From an uncultured Bacteroidales bacterium (lineage in GTDB: Bacteria > Bacteroidota > Bacteroidia > Bacteroidales > UBA4417), in assembly GCA_903879715.1 (NCBI GenBank), contig CAIRMR010000096.1, positions 60,305 through 124,304 on the forward strand: a stretch of 64,000 bases of DNA. The letters are read 5' to 3'. Within the stretch, counting starts at the first letter, position 1, and every line of letters starts with the position of its first letter. The position numbers were made by a program, and so were the translations under genes. The notes under the pieces were generated by a model. The model was given only the letters and a program-made list of their open reading frames with translations. It was not told the origin of the DNA and did no database searches. Below are positions 19,447 through 28,500 of the stretch, in pieces.

Positions 19447-20875
19447 AGCATATAAAAAAATACTGCTCACTGTGCTGACGCTTTTCAGTTGGATTCTTGT
19501 TACTAGTCAGCAGCAAGCTGATTCTCTATATAGTTATATTGAGATTGCTACAAAAAACAACCCAACTGTCCTTCAGCGATATTATGAATACGAGGCAGCT
19601 GTGCAGAAAATCCCGCAAGTTGGAGGATTACCCGATCCGGATATAAGCCTGGAAGTATTCCTGAGTCCCATGGAGCAATTGGGAGGGAATCAATTAGCGG
19701 ACATCAGGCTGATGCAGATGTTTCCCTGGTTTGGTGTATTAAAATCGGCTAAAGATGAAATGAGTATGATGGCAAATGCCAAATACGAATTATTGAAAGA
19801 TGCTAAATTGCAGGTATACTTCGATGTTCAACGCTCATGGTACGAATTGCATAAGATTAAACAGAATATCCGCATCTCGGAGAAAAATATCGAAATCTTA
19901 CAAACGGTAGAAAGGTTAGCCATCGTCAGGTTCAAAGCTGCGCCTGGCGGAAATGGCTATTCATCTTCAGATAGAGGACAAACTCCGGTTACATCCCAAA
20001 GCTCTAATTCCGGTTCATCCGGCATGAATACAATGGGAAACAATTCGGGCAATTCTGCAGGAATCGCAAATCAGGCTCCAGCATCAATGCAAGGAAATAC
20101 TATGGGTTCTTCAACCGGTAGTTCAGGACTTACAGATGTGTATCGTATTCAAATTGAGATGAATGAAATTCAAAATACTATTGAACAGTTGAAAAACCAG
20201 TTCATTACTCTTGCTGCCCGGTTTAACAGTTACCTGAACAGACCGCCGGATGCTGGGGTTACAGTTCCTGACACTCTGATTTCTGATAATTTTCCACTTT
20301 CTCAACTGGCATTATCAGATAGTGCGCTTAGCAAAAATCCTATGCTCGGAATGCTTCAGTTTGAGCAGCAATCGCTTGATGCCCGTAAGCAAATGGTTAA
20401 GCAGATGGGCTATCCCATGGTTGGCTTCGGTGTAAATTATTCTGTGATCAACAAAAGTGAAATGTCGGTTTCATCCATGAACGGCCGCGATATGATCATG
20501 CCCATGGTGACCGCTACCTTGCCGATTTACCGCAGAAAATATAAATCCATGCAAACAGAGGCAGATTTACTAAAATCGGCGAATGAACAAACCTATAAAG
20601 CTATTGCCAATGAGCTGAATACCGAATACTATCAAGCCATGCAGCTTTACCAGGATGCCGAACGCAGGACAAAACTATACAGGAATCAACAACAGCTGGC
20701 TTCAAAATCACTGGATATTATGATGAAAAGCTTTGCTTCATCAGGAACTGATTTAACTGATATTCTGCGGGTTCGACAGCAAACTCTTGATTATGAATAC
20801 AAGCAAATGGAAGCGATTGCTGATAATAATATTTCCATTGCATGGCTCAAACGATTAATGGCATTTTCACAATAA
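19436..20875 (+). CDS. TolC-type outer-membrane factor of the Cus system
   Basis: The ATG at 19436 (inside the end of cusA) gives 479 residues and a good signal peptide (KTKAYKKILLTVLTLFSW); an upstream in-frame start at 19343 would lie deep in cusA and was rejected. The protein has the two repeated coiled-coil halves of outer-membrane factors and would form the exit duct for CusA/CusB. Between the halves, about residues 170-232, is an insert very rich in Ser, Gly, Asn and Met (MNTMGNN, MQGNTMGSS). Family members do not need this segment; the methionines could bind Cu(I)/Ag(I), which is inference. The gene is coupled to cusA by overlap and followed by cusB after 14 bp. Confidence 0.9.
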   Translation: MKTKAYKKILLTVLTLFSWILVTSQQQADSLYSYIEIATKNNPTVLQRYYEYEAAVQKIPQVGGLPDPDISLEVFLSPMEQLGGNQLADIRLMQMFPWFGVLKSAKDEMSMMANAKYELLKDAKLQVYFDVQRSWYELHKIKQNIRISEKNIEILQTVERLAIVRFKAAPGGNGYSSSDRGQTPVTSQSSNSGSSGMNTMGNNSGNSAGIANQAPASMQGNTMGSSTGSSGLTDVYRIQIEMNEIQNTIEQLKNQFITLAARFNSYLNRPPDAGVTVPDTLISDNFPLSQLALSDSALSKNPMLGMLQFEQQSLDARKQMVKQMGYPMVGFGVNYSVINKSEMSVSSMNGRDMIMPMVTATLPIYRRKYKSMQTEADLLKSANEQTYKAIANELNTEYYQAMQLYQDAERRTKLYRNQQQLASKSLDIMMKSFASSGTDLTDILRVRQQTLDYEYKQMEAIADNNISIAWLKRLMAFSQ

Positions 20876-20889
20876 ATTAAAACTTTAAA

Positions 20890-22488
20890 ATGAAAAATTT
20901 TCTTTCAAATAATTATCTCCGCTTCAGCCTCATTTTAATAGGTGGAATTTTTCTCGGCTGGCTGTTCTTTCATTCTTCAGCAAAAACTGAAGACAAACAC
21001 AACCACACTACTGAAATTGCAAAAGGCACCATCTGGACCTGCTCCATGCACCCTCAGATACGAATGGCAGAACCAGGTAAATGCCCCATTTGCGGCATGG
21101 ACTTAATCCAGCTTAATCAAAGTGGCACAACAACCGATCCTGATGCCATCCAGATGACAAAGGAATCTGCTCAACTTGCCAATGTCCTCACCTCAGTTGT
21201 ATCAAAACAAAATCCGGTAAAAGATATCCGCTTGTATGGTAAAGTGCAGGCTGATGAGCGTTTGCTGCAGAGCCAGGTTTCCTATTTGCCTGGCCGCATC
21301 GAGAAATTATTTGTGAACTTTACAGGGGAAGTGGTGCGTAAAGGCCAGACCCTGGCATTAATTTATTCTCCTGAACTGGTTACCGCTCAGCAGGAATTGC
21401 TCGAAACAGTGACAACTAAATCTACGCAACCAGTGCTTTATGAAGCCGCAAAAGACAAGCTCCGCCAGTGGAAACTTACCGAAAGCCAGATAGCTTCTAT
21501 TGAAAGTTCAGGCAAGGTGAAAACGGATTTTGAAGTTTTTGCCAACACCAGCGGAATTGTTTCTGCAAGGCGTGTCAATAACGGGGACTATGTTTCTCCG
21601 GGCTCCGTATTATTTGATGTCGTTGATCTTTCGCATATCTGGATTATGTTTGATGCCTACGAAAGCGATCTCCCCTATCTTTCGCAAGGGCAGAAAGTCA
21701 CCTTTACAATCCAGGCATTGCCCGGAACTGATTATTCGGGTAACATCTCATTTATCGATCCCGTACTTGATCCGGTTACCCGCGTTGCTAAAGTCAGGAT
21801 TGAAATGAATAACCAGGGTGGAAAATTAAAACCCGAAATGTTTGCTACCGGCGTTGTGAATGCAAACCTGAATCAATACAAAGGCAAATTGGTCATTCCC
21901 CGCTCCGCCGTTTTATGGACAGGCAAACGCTCCGTAGTTTATGTAAAACAAGCCGGTAACGATAATCCCGTTTTCAAAATCAGGGAAATTGAACTCGGTC
22001 CTATGCTGGGAAACAGTTATGTGGTTGAAAAAGGGCTTTCGGATGGAGAGGAAATTGTTACTCAGGGCGCTTTTAGCGTAGATGCTTCAGCACAGCTCGA
22101 AGGAAAGCCAAGTATGATGAATCCAAAAGATGGTCAAACAAATACAATGCCTGGAATGGATATGCCTGCACCGGCAAAACCAGCAAAAAATGCTTCTCCG
22201 GCGGTGAAAATCACCTCCGCTTCTGTTCAAAAAGCAACGTTTAAAGTTTCAGGAAACTGCGAAATGTGCAAGGATCGTATTGAAGAAGCAGCTAAATCGG
22301 TAAAAGGAGTTTCAACTGCTGATTGGAACGTAAAAACAAAGATTGTAGTCTTAGAATACAATAGTAAACTGACCTCTGTTGATGCTATTCAAAAAGCCAT
22401 TTCCAGGGCCGGACACGATACAGGGAAATACAAGGCCAGCGATAAGGTTTACAGCGCCTTGCCCGCATGTTGCCTTTACAGAAAATAA
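20890..22488 (+). CDS. cusB: CusB-type periplasmic adaptor with two metal-binding domains
   Basis: A 532-residue membrane-fusion protein linking CusA to the outer-membrane duct. Order: N-terminal membrane anchor (about residues 10-28); heavy-metal-binding domain (WTCSMHPQIRMAEPGKCPIC, then GMDL); barrel-sandwich and beta-barrel adaptor core (about 95-420); a short Met/Pro/Ala linker with MPGMDMP; and a C-terminal HMA-like domain (about 450-520) whose metal loop reads GNCEMCKDRI, a CxxC preceded by Asn rather than the usual Met-Thr. The last residues include another Cys pair (PACC). Metal-loading domains at both ends suggest direct metal hand-over to the pump. It is the last gene of cusA-OMF-cusB, and the dispersed repeat begins at its stop codon. 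Confidence 0.93.
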   Translation: MKNFLSNNYLRFSLILIGGIFLGWLFFHSSAKTEDKHNHTTEIAKGTIWTCSMHPQIRMAEPGKCPICGMDLIQLNQSGTTTDPDAIQMTKESAQLANVLTSVVSKQNPVKDIRLYGKVQADERLLQSQVSYLPGRIEKLFVNFTGEVVRKGQTLALIYSPELVTAQQELLETVTTKSTQPVLYEAAKDKLRQWKLTESQIASIESSGKVKTDFEVFANTSGIVSARRVNNGDYVSPGSVLFDVVDLSHIWIMFDAYESDLPYLSQGQKVTFTIQALPGTDYSGNISFIDPVLDPVTRVAKVRIEMNNQGGKLKPEMFATGVVNANLNQYKGKLVIPRSAVLWTGKRSVVYVKQAGNDNPVFKIREIELGPMLGNSYVVEKGLSDGEEIVTQGAFSVDASAQLEGKPSMMNPKDGQTNTMPGMDMPAPAKPAKNASPAVKITSASVQKATFKVSGNCEMCKDRIEEAAKSVKGVSTADWNVKTKIVVLEYNSKLTSVDAIQKAISRAGHDTGKYKASDKVYSALPACCLYRK

Positions 22489-22850
22489 TTACCTTACCGG
22501 GACCTGCCAGAACCATTCGACCGAGCGTTCCACTGAGCTCATGCCGAAGTCTCACGCCGAAGCCAAAAAGTAATGAAAAACACATAACAATAAATTGAAA
22601 ATAATTAAGTAATGGAGCTTACGATACTTTTACATTTTAAATTTTGTGTTTAGTGTTTTTCATTCCATTCAGAATAGTTCAGAATCTGTAAACATCAACA
22701 CAATCAACTGTTAATCATTATTTTATGCGGATATTATGCAAGAAAAACATCAACTTAGGGCAGCGTTTCATGCAATACACTGAGCCTGCCGAAGTAAGCT
22801 CATCCAAAAATAAGCAATGAGGGAATAAATTGAAAAATCAGATACAAAAC
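22487..22850. repeat. Dispersed repeat, copy A
   Basis: This noncoding stretch matches 63727-64000. Shared blocks: aattacctnacc...gccagaa; aaaaagtaatgaaaaa; the core ggagcttacgatactttta (22614 onward); gtgtttagtgttttt; gcagcg...catgcaatacactgag; ccgaagtaagctcat; and aataagcaa...gaataaatt. Imperfect inverted arms of about 26 bp (22570-22595 and 22641-22666) flank the core. Copy A has an extra palindromic piece at about 22513-22564 (ccactgagctcatgccgaag...) and about 75 extra bases near 22662-22738. No protein is encoded. Confidence 0.8.
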
Positions 22851-22855
22851 AGGTT

Positions 22856-25480
22856 TTATGATTTCAACTTTGATTTCACAAGTTGCTGATATAATTCCTC
22901 CGTTTCATGCAATTTAATTTCCAGAATTTTCTGCTCTGTTATATTGATAAATGTGATCACCAGGCCATCAATCCTGTCGTCGAAGGTGCGATATGGCATA
23001 ATGCGTACCGAATACCACCGCCCTTCGTTGGTAGGAATTTCTTTCTGAGCAAATACCAGTGTTCTCAATACTTCGAGCGCGTCGGTTGTCATTTCAGGGT
23101 AAACAAGTTCAGAAACCTGGTCGGTAAAAGGCCTTCCTATATCACTTTTTATAAGTTTAAATATTTTTGTGGCCTCGTTGGTATACCGCCTGATATTTAA
23201 TTCCTTATCCAGGAATAAAGTAGCTATATCGGTGCTGTTAAGCAGGTTTTTCATGTCATTGTTAACCCGCGAAAATTCATCTACTTTCGACTGTAATTCA
23301 GCGTTTACCGTTTGTAGTTCTTCATTCAGGCTTTGCATTTCCTCTTTGGAACTGGTAAGTTCTTCGTTGGTCGACTGCAATTCTTCGTTGGTGGATTGCA
23401 ATTCTTCGTTAGTCGATTTCAGCTCCTCCTGCGAAGTTTGCATTTCTTCCATAGTGTTCTGCATTTCAGCCCGGGTATGCTGTAATTCTTTCTCCAATTC
23501 TACATGAAGGATATTTAATGGTATTTTCCCCTTTTTGTCCTCTGTTTTAATATGGGCAATTTCAGCTACATCAGTAAAAATGATCATTATCATTCCATTT
23601 AACGCATCGGGCTTGTCAATCCATTTAATAGTAACATTGATATTCTGTGTACCTCCGTTTGTGCCCACTTTAATATTCCGCATTACAACAGTTTCCTTAC
23701 TGGATAATGCTTTGCGAAAAGCGGCCGGGAATTCAGCCCGCAATCCCTCGCGTAACATGGCAAAAATATTCATATTTGCTTTACCCACCGAAGGCTCCAG
23801 GTATTTCCCTGTACGTCCGCTGATATAAACAATATCTCCTTTGTCGTTCACCAGTACGCCTGGCGGCGAAAAATACTGCAACAGCATTTGATCTGCAAGC
23901 GTTTGTATACTGATCGGTGTTATAACAGGACGTGGATTCTCAATAGCAGTAGGCCTGGACCTGGAAAAAGAAGAAGGAAAATAGAATAAATCAGGTGACT
24001 GGTTGGTGATGGAGCGTTTATAGATTTTAAGTTTGGCATCAACTGATGTAAAAAAATGGCTCTGCGTTCCTGGTGTTTCAGCGCTTCCAAGCACCATAAA
24101 CCCGTCATTATTAAGGCTGTAATAAAACAAACCGAGCAGTTTTTTTTGTAGCTCGGTATCCATATAAATTAACAGATTGCGGCATGTGATGATATCGATC
24201 TTGGTAAATGGCGGGTGAAGAATAATATTGTGTTTGGCAAATACAACCATTTCCCTGATTTCGGTATTAACGCGATACCCTTCATCCGTTTTGACGAAGT
24301 ACCGGTTCAAGCGTTTTGGCGATACATCCGCAGCAATATTTTCGGGGAAAACGCCTTTACGGGCTGATTCAATAGCTTCGTTGTCGAGATCAGTAGCAAA
24401 TATCTGTAACGTAATACCCACGTACGGATTTACTTTCTCAAGCGCTTCCTTGAAAACCATGGCAAGCGAATATGCTTCTTCACCGGTTGAACATCCTGCA
24501 ACCCAGGCACGCAGCACTTCACCTTCCTTGCTGTTTGTTAACAGAGATGGCAAAATGGTTTTTTCGAGCAATTCCCATGTAGGAGGATCGCGGAAAAAAT
24601 TCGTTACTCCTATCAGCAATTCCTTAAACAGTATATCAACTTCTTTGGGGTTCTCCTGCAGGAAACGAACATAGGAGAGTATTTTATCAATTTTGTGAAC
24701 CCCCATTCGCCTTTCGATACGACGATACATTGTATTTTTTTTATATAATGAAAAGTCGTTGCCTGTATGGGTTCGCAACAAAATAATGATTTTCTCGAGG
24801 GCGCTCTGGTCTTTAAGTTCTATTTCCAGGTTTGTTTTTACAATTGGAACATGTTTGAGGATCTCGAGCAGTTTTGCAGGTAACTCGGTGGCAGGAGCTA
24901 TCAGATCAGGCTGAACGGAATCGATGGCATTTTGCGGCATGCTGTTGTATTTTGCTGACGCGGGGTCCTGTATCAGCACAATTCCGTTTTTTTCTTTAAT
25001 AACCCTGATCCCACCACTACCATCAGATCCCATACCCGAAAGAATAACACCGACAGCTTGTTCATTCTGGTCATCAGCCAGGGAGCGCAGGAAAAAATCG
25101 ATAGGAAGGCGCAGGCCTCTTATCTCGAAAGGATCAAACAAATGAAGTACTCCCTTTAATATCGACATGCTTTTGTTGGGAGGAATCACAAAAACATAGT
25201 TTGGTTTCACTGTCATGCGGTCTTTTGCCTGGAGAACCTCCATACTGGTAATTCGCTGGAGCAACTCAGGAAGCATGCCTTTTTGCGTTGGATCCAGGTG
25301 CTGTATTACTACATAAGCCATCCCACTGTTATGGGGAACATTACCCAGAAACTGTTCAAGGGCTTCCAGCCCGCCGGCCGACGCGCCAAGACAAACTATC
25401 GGAAATTTATTGGGATACTTGTCCTTTTCAGTAGTTTTTTCTTTTGAAGGTACAATCGGTTTGTGGCTTCCGGTTTTCAT
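22856..25480 (-). CDS. CheB-CheR-PAS fusion signalling protein
   Basis: An 874-residue cytoplasmic fusion. CheB methylesterase domain (about 27-210) with triad Ser34 (GASAGG), His61 (VIQHLD) and Asp153 (GSDGSGG); CheR methyltransferase domain (about 225-480) with SAM motif WVAGCSTGEEAYSLAM and CRNLLIYM; a PAS-like region (about 515-620); a heptad-rich coiled coil (about 650-715, STNEELQ repeated); and a final PAS domain. Many relatives continue into a histidine kinase, but this one stops after the PAS domain at Lys-Ser. CheB lacks its usual receiver. No chemotaxis receptor or CheA is nearby, so it may modify or sense something other than a chemotaxis array. It ends 6 bp from repeat copy A. 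Confidence 0.93.
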   Translation of the reverse strand: MKTGSHKPIVPSKEKTTEKDKYPNKFPIVCLGASAGGLEALEQFLGNVPHNSGMAYVVIQHLDPTQKGMLPELLQRITSMEVLQAKDRMTVKPNYVFVIPPNKSMSILKGVLHLFDPFEIRGLRLPIDFFLRSLADDQNEQAVGVILSGMGSDGSGGIRVIKEKNGIVLIQDPASAKYNSMPQNAIDSVQPDLIAPATELPAKLLEILKHVPIVKTNLEIELKDQSALEKIIILLRTHTGNDFSLYKKNTMYRRIERRMGVHKIDKILSYVRFLQENPKEVDILFKELLIGVTNFFRDPPTWELLEKTILPSLLTNSKEGEVLRAWVAGCSTGEEAYSLAMVFKEALEKVNPYVGITLQIFATDLDNEAIESARKGVFPENIAADVSPKRLNRYFVKTDEGYRVNTEIREMVVFAKHNIILHPPFTKIDIITCRNLLIYMDTELQKKLLGLFYYSLNNDGFMVLGSAETPGTQSHFFTSVDAKLKIYKRSITNQSPDLFYFPSSFSRSRPTAIENPRPVITPISIQTLADQMLLQYFSPPGVLVNDKGDIVYISGRTGKYLEPSVGKANMNIFAMLREGLRAEFPAAFRKALSSKETVVMRNIKVGTNGGTQNINVTIKWIDKPDALNGMIMIIFTDVAEIAHIKTEDKKGKIPLNILHVELEKELQHTRAEMQNTMEEMQTSQEELKSTNEELQSTNEELQSTNEELTSSKEEMQSLNEELQTVNAELQSKVDEFSRVNNDMKNLLNSTDIATLFLDKELNIRRYTNEATKIFKLIKSDIGRPFTDQVSELVYPEMTTDALEVLRTLVFAQKEIPTNEGRWYSVRIMPYRTFDDRIDGLVITFINITEQKILEIKLHETEELYQQLVKSKLKS

Positions 25481-25545
25481 AGGATGTTTTATACTGATAC
25501 TTTATAAAATCCAGGAATCTGGATTTTTCCGATATCAATTATTTA

Positions 25546-25553
25546 CAAATTTA
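25546..25553 (-). promoter_or_regulatory. Putative -7 box of the CheB-CheR gene
   Basis: On the - strand TAAATTTG matches TAnnTTTG, 65 nt before the ATG. The -33 box is not clear. Confidence 0.35.
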
Positions 25554-25643
25554 ATACTATTACGTTCAAATTGCACTAAAACTTATCCGGTAAATAAAAT
25601 GTGTCTAATTGAAACTCGATAGAAAGATTCTGCTGGCTCACTC

Positions 25644-25679
25644 AAAAAAAAAAGATCTGTAAAAAGGCTTTTACAGATC
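25644..25679 (-). terminator. Intrinsic terminator of the tRNA operon
   Basis: An 11-bp perfect stem (gatctgtaaaa with ttttacagatc, 25654-25664 and 25669-25679) and a 10-base A run at 25644-25653, which is a T tract on the - strand. It lies 12 nt past the 3' end of tRNA-Thr. Confidence 0.92.
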
Positions 25680-25690
25680 ATAAACTTATG

Positions 25691-25763
25691 AGCCACTAAT
25701 GGGACTCGAACCCACGACCTGCTCATTACGAATGAGCTGCTCTACCAACTGAGCTAAAGTGGC
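25691..25763 (-). tRNA. tRNA-Thr(CGT)
   Basis: A 73-nt cloverleaf with acceptor GCCACTT/TAGTGGC (the 7th pair is a T-T mismatch), D arm GCTC/GAGC, anticodon stem GCTCA/TGAGC with loop TTCGTAA, giving anticodon CGT for the ACG codon, and T arm with TTCGAGT. CCA is not encoded. Confidence 0.95.
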
Positions 25764-25766
25764 TAA

Positions 25767-25797
25767 AAAGCCTGCCTGTTAAAAGCAAGCAGGCTTT
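25767..25797 (-). terminator. Hairpin between the two tRNAs
   Basis: Nine-bp stem (aaagcctgc with gcaggcttt) and a run of five T on the - strand just after it. It may be a partial terminator or a processing signal between tRNA-Pro and tRNA-Thr. Confidence 0.6.
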
Positions 25798-25806
25798 AAT
25801 TTGTTG

Positions 25807-25880
25807 TCGGGATGAGAGGATTCGAACCTCCGGCCTCTTCGTCCCGAACGAAGCACGCTACCAGGCTGCGCTACATCCCG
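25807..25880 (-). tRNA. tRNA-Pro(CGG)
   Basis: A 74-nt cloverleaf with acceptor CGGGATG/CATCCCG, D loop AGCCTGGT, anticodon stem CTTCG/CGAAG with loop TTCGGGA, giving anticodon CGG for the CCG codon, and T loop TTCGAAT. CCA is not encoded. Confidence 0.96.
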
Positions 25881-26361
25881 AAAATGGTTATGGCACTCTG
25901 TGAATTATGCCTTTGTTAAAAGGGTATATCCTTACCATACATTTTACAGCGCAAAATTAAGGAAATATTGCATTTATATACTATGGAATCTTTAATTTTT
26001 TCGATTTCCATTCGTGAAAATCGATTTATCAGGAAACGCTAAATATGACTTAAGCATTTTTTGAATTGAATATTTAGCAACCAGTAAACTTATTAGTCTT
26101 TTAGCTGCTTTATATATTACTTTTTTTACATTTAATTATTAATTACTAAACATTAAGTAAATTTTAAAAATAACATTTTTTTGATTTAGAATCTTTCTCA
26201 ATAAGCGACTTGCTCAAAGAGAATTGTCTCAAAATGTTAAACTAAACACATTTAACACAAAATCATACAATACTCATATTCAATATATTAAAAGCAATGG
26301 CACAATTCTTGACAACATGAATCTTTTAAAACCAACAACAATGCTAACGCAAACATCAAAA
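25881..26361. other. AT-rich spacer between divergent tRNA and LruC genes
   Basis: No gene is supported. It should hold the promoters for the tRNA pair (-) and the LruC gene (+), but no TAnnTTTG box stood out. The frame upstream of 26362 is open from 26224, yet the peptide there lacks a signal and was not taken as coding. Confidence 0.4.
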
Positions 26362-28401
26362 ATGAAGAAAAGAATAACTCTGCCGATACTAATTGCATTT
26401 GCTGCTCTGATATCTTTAACGGGAAATTCGTGTCGTAAAATAGAAGGTGATCCAACTCTCCAAACAAATAAAATAGAGAATCTGGTAGTAAGTCCTGATT
26501 TTAAATTTAGCACTACCCAGGATGTAGAAATAAATGTTTATACTCTTGACAATACAGGAGCGCCAGTCCCTAATATCAGGATTGACATCTACACTGACAC
26601 CCCGGAGAATAGCGGAGCACTACTCCTGAGCGGAATAACTGACTCCAATGGGCTCTTTAGCTCCGCCTACAAAATGGCTGCCGGAACAGATTCCCTGGCC
26701 GTAGGTACTACCGCTATAGGTTTCTGTACTATGCAAAAAGTAAAAGCTATTAACGGTTCTTTAAATTTAACCCTTGGCGGCAAAGCGCTGAAACAAGGAT
26801 TGAAGAGCGGTGAAGCAATGTTTTTCAAATCAACAAATTCTGTTATTTATCCGATTGGCAAATATAACAGTGATGGCGTTCCCGCATACCTTGAAAAAAC
26901 AAATGACATTATTGATGCCGAGATGCTTAAGGATATAAATGCTACACTTCCGGAATCTAAGGTTGCATATGATAGTCATCCGCTGTACTTTGCTTCTTCC
27001 AATGAACACAACCTGGTACTGAATGATGCCTGCAATGTTTGGGTTACTTTTGTAAGTGAAGGTGCTGGCTACCGCAATGTATTAGGCTATTACACATACA
27101 AAAAAGGAAGTCCTCCGGCTACAACTGCAAGTATTGATTCCATTCATATTATTTTCCCTAACGTTTCATTTGCTAACAGCGGTGGCGGTTTAAATTCTGG
27201 CAACAGGGTTCACCTGGGAATATTTGCACCTGGGACTGAAATAGGATGGGTACTTATTGCGGATGGTTTCCGCAATGGTGTAATAACAAATGGAAACTGG
27301 ATTTTGTATTCGGACATGAACCTTAATCCGGAAGTAGCAGCTGCTAATAAGCAACACACTATTTTATGCAACGACATCGGACGCGGTAAATTTCTCCTCA
27401 GCTTTGAGGATGTTAGAAGAGAGGGAGCTTCAAGCGACAACGACTTTAATGATGCAATTTTTTATGTGACAGCCGATCCTATTACTGCTATTGAAACATC
27501 AAATATTCCTCTACCTAGTTACGTAGCTGCCGACGCAGATAAAGATGGAGTTTCGGATAATTTCGATAATTATCCCAATGACCCTTTAAAAGCATTTGAT
27601 AATTATTATCCGTCGAAAGGCAATTTCGGATCTCTGGCATTTGAAGATATGTGGCCTTCTGTAGGTGATTATGATTTTAATGATATGGTGGTTGATTATA
27701 ACTTCAACCAAATAACCAATGGGCAGAATAAAGTTGTTCAGGTTGAGCTGAAAGCCAGCCTGGTAGCAATGGGAGCTGACTTCAAAAACGGCTTCGGGAT
27801 TCAGTTACCTGTATCACCTGATTTGATTTCCGGTGTAACCGGAACTAATATTAAAGAATCATATGTTGTACTGAATAGCAATGGTACTGAAGCTAATCAG
27901 TCGAAAGCCACCATCATTGTTTTCGATAACGGATTTAATTTGTTACCTGATCCGGGAACACCCGAAGCGGGAGTAAATACGACTCCAGGGGCTGCGTACG
28001 TTACACCAAAGGAACTTACTATAACCATCAACCTTAAAACTCCTGTAAGCCTCAGCAGTATGGGACTTCCTCCATATAATCCGTTTATGATCATAAACAG
28101 GAACAGGGAAAACGAAGTGCATCTTATCGATAACCCGCCGACAGATCTGGCTAACGCGAAATTATTAGGCACTTCCAATGATGACAGCAACCCTGATGCA
28201 GCACGCTACTATGTAACGAAGAACAACCTGCCATTTGCCATTGATATTTCGAGCCATTTTGATTACCCGGCTGAACAAATTCCGGTAACAGACGCGTATC
28301 TGAAGTTTTACGAATGGGGCCAATCCGGCGGAAGCCAGTATTACGATTGGTTCAAACCAAACACAGGATATCGCGAAACGAAGAATATTTTCTCACATTA
28401 A
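26362..28401 (+). CDS. LruC-domain lipoprotein
   Basis: Starting at ATG 26362 gives 679 residues with a clean lipoprotein signal: KKRITLPILIAFAALI followed by the lipobox TGNSC. Longer starts (26341, 26224) only add a peptide that spoils the signal. Parts: an Ig-like/carboxypeptidase-regulatory-type N-terminal domain (about 30-130), a DUF4114-like block with DNDFNDAIF, a calcium-type loop (DADKDGVSDNFDNYPNDP), and the LruC core (FEDMWPSVGDYDFNDMVVDY). LruC proteins are exported Bacteroidota proteins of unknown function, probably Ca-binding surface proteins. A good terminator follows. It stands alone between tRNAs and the polysaccharide locus. Confidence 0.85.
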   Translation: MKKRITLPILIAFAALISLTGNSCRKIEGDPTLQTNKIENLVVSPDFKFSTTQDVEINVYTLDNTGAPVPNIRIDIYTDTPENSGALLLSGITDSNGLFSSAYKMAAGTDSLAVGTTAIGFCTMQKVKAINGSLNLTLGGKALKQGLKSGEAMFFKSTNSVIYPIGKYNSDGVPAYLEKTNDIIDAEMLKDINATLPESKVAYDSHPLYFASSNEHNLVLNDACNVWVTFVSEGAGYRNVLGYYTYKKGSPPATTASIDSIHIIFPNVSFANSGGGLNSGNRVHLGIFAPGTEIGWVLIADGFRNGVITNGNWILYSDMNLNPEVAAANKQHTILCNDIGRGKFLLSFEDVRREGASSDNDFNDAIFYVTADPITAIETSNIPLPSYVAADADKDGVSDNFDNYPNDPLKAFDNYYPSKGNFGSLAFEDMWPSVGDYDFNDMVVDYNFNQITNGQNKVVQVELKASLVAMGADFKNGFGIQLPVSPDLISGVTGTNIKESYVVLNSNGTEANQSKATIIVFDNGFNLLPDPGTPEAGVNTTPGAAYVTPKELTITINLKTPVSLSSMGLPPYNPFMIINRNRENEVHLIDNPPTDLANAKLLGTSNDDSNPDAARYYVTKNNLPFAIDISSHFDYPAEQIPVTDAYLKFYEWGQSGGSQYYDWFKPNTGYRETKNIFSH

Positions 28402-28422
28402 GAAAAAGTGAATTCACAAATT

Positions 28423-28453
28423 AAAACTGCCGGGCCTGAGGTCCGGCAGTTTT
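28423..28453. terminator. Intrinsic terminator after the LruC gene
   Basis: An 11-bp stem (aaaactgccgg with ccggcagtttt) ends in a short T run; the A run on the left could let it act in both directions. It separates the convergent LruC (+) and beta-helix (-) genes. Confidence 0.85.
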
Positions 28454-28500
28454 CAGTATAAGCAATCAGAATAACTTCAGCTGTCCATTTCGCCCATGTT

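Noticed and set aside
23335..23445. Direct repeats (ttcttcgttggtcgactgcaa-like) that suggest a CRISPR or tandem array
   Set aside because: They encode heptad repeats (STNEELQ) of the coiled coil in the CheB-CheR-PAS protein, in frame, with no spacers.
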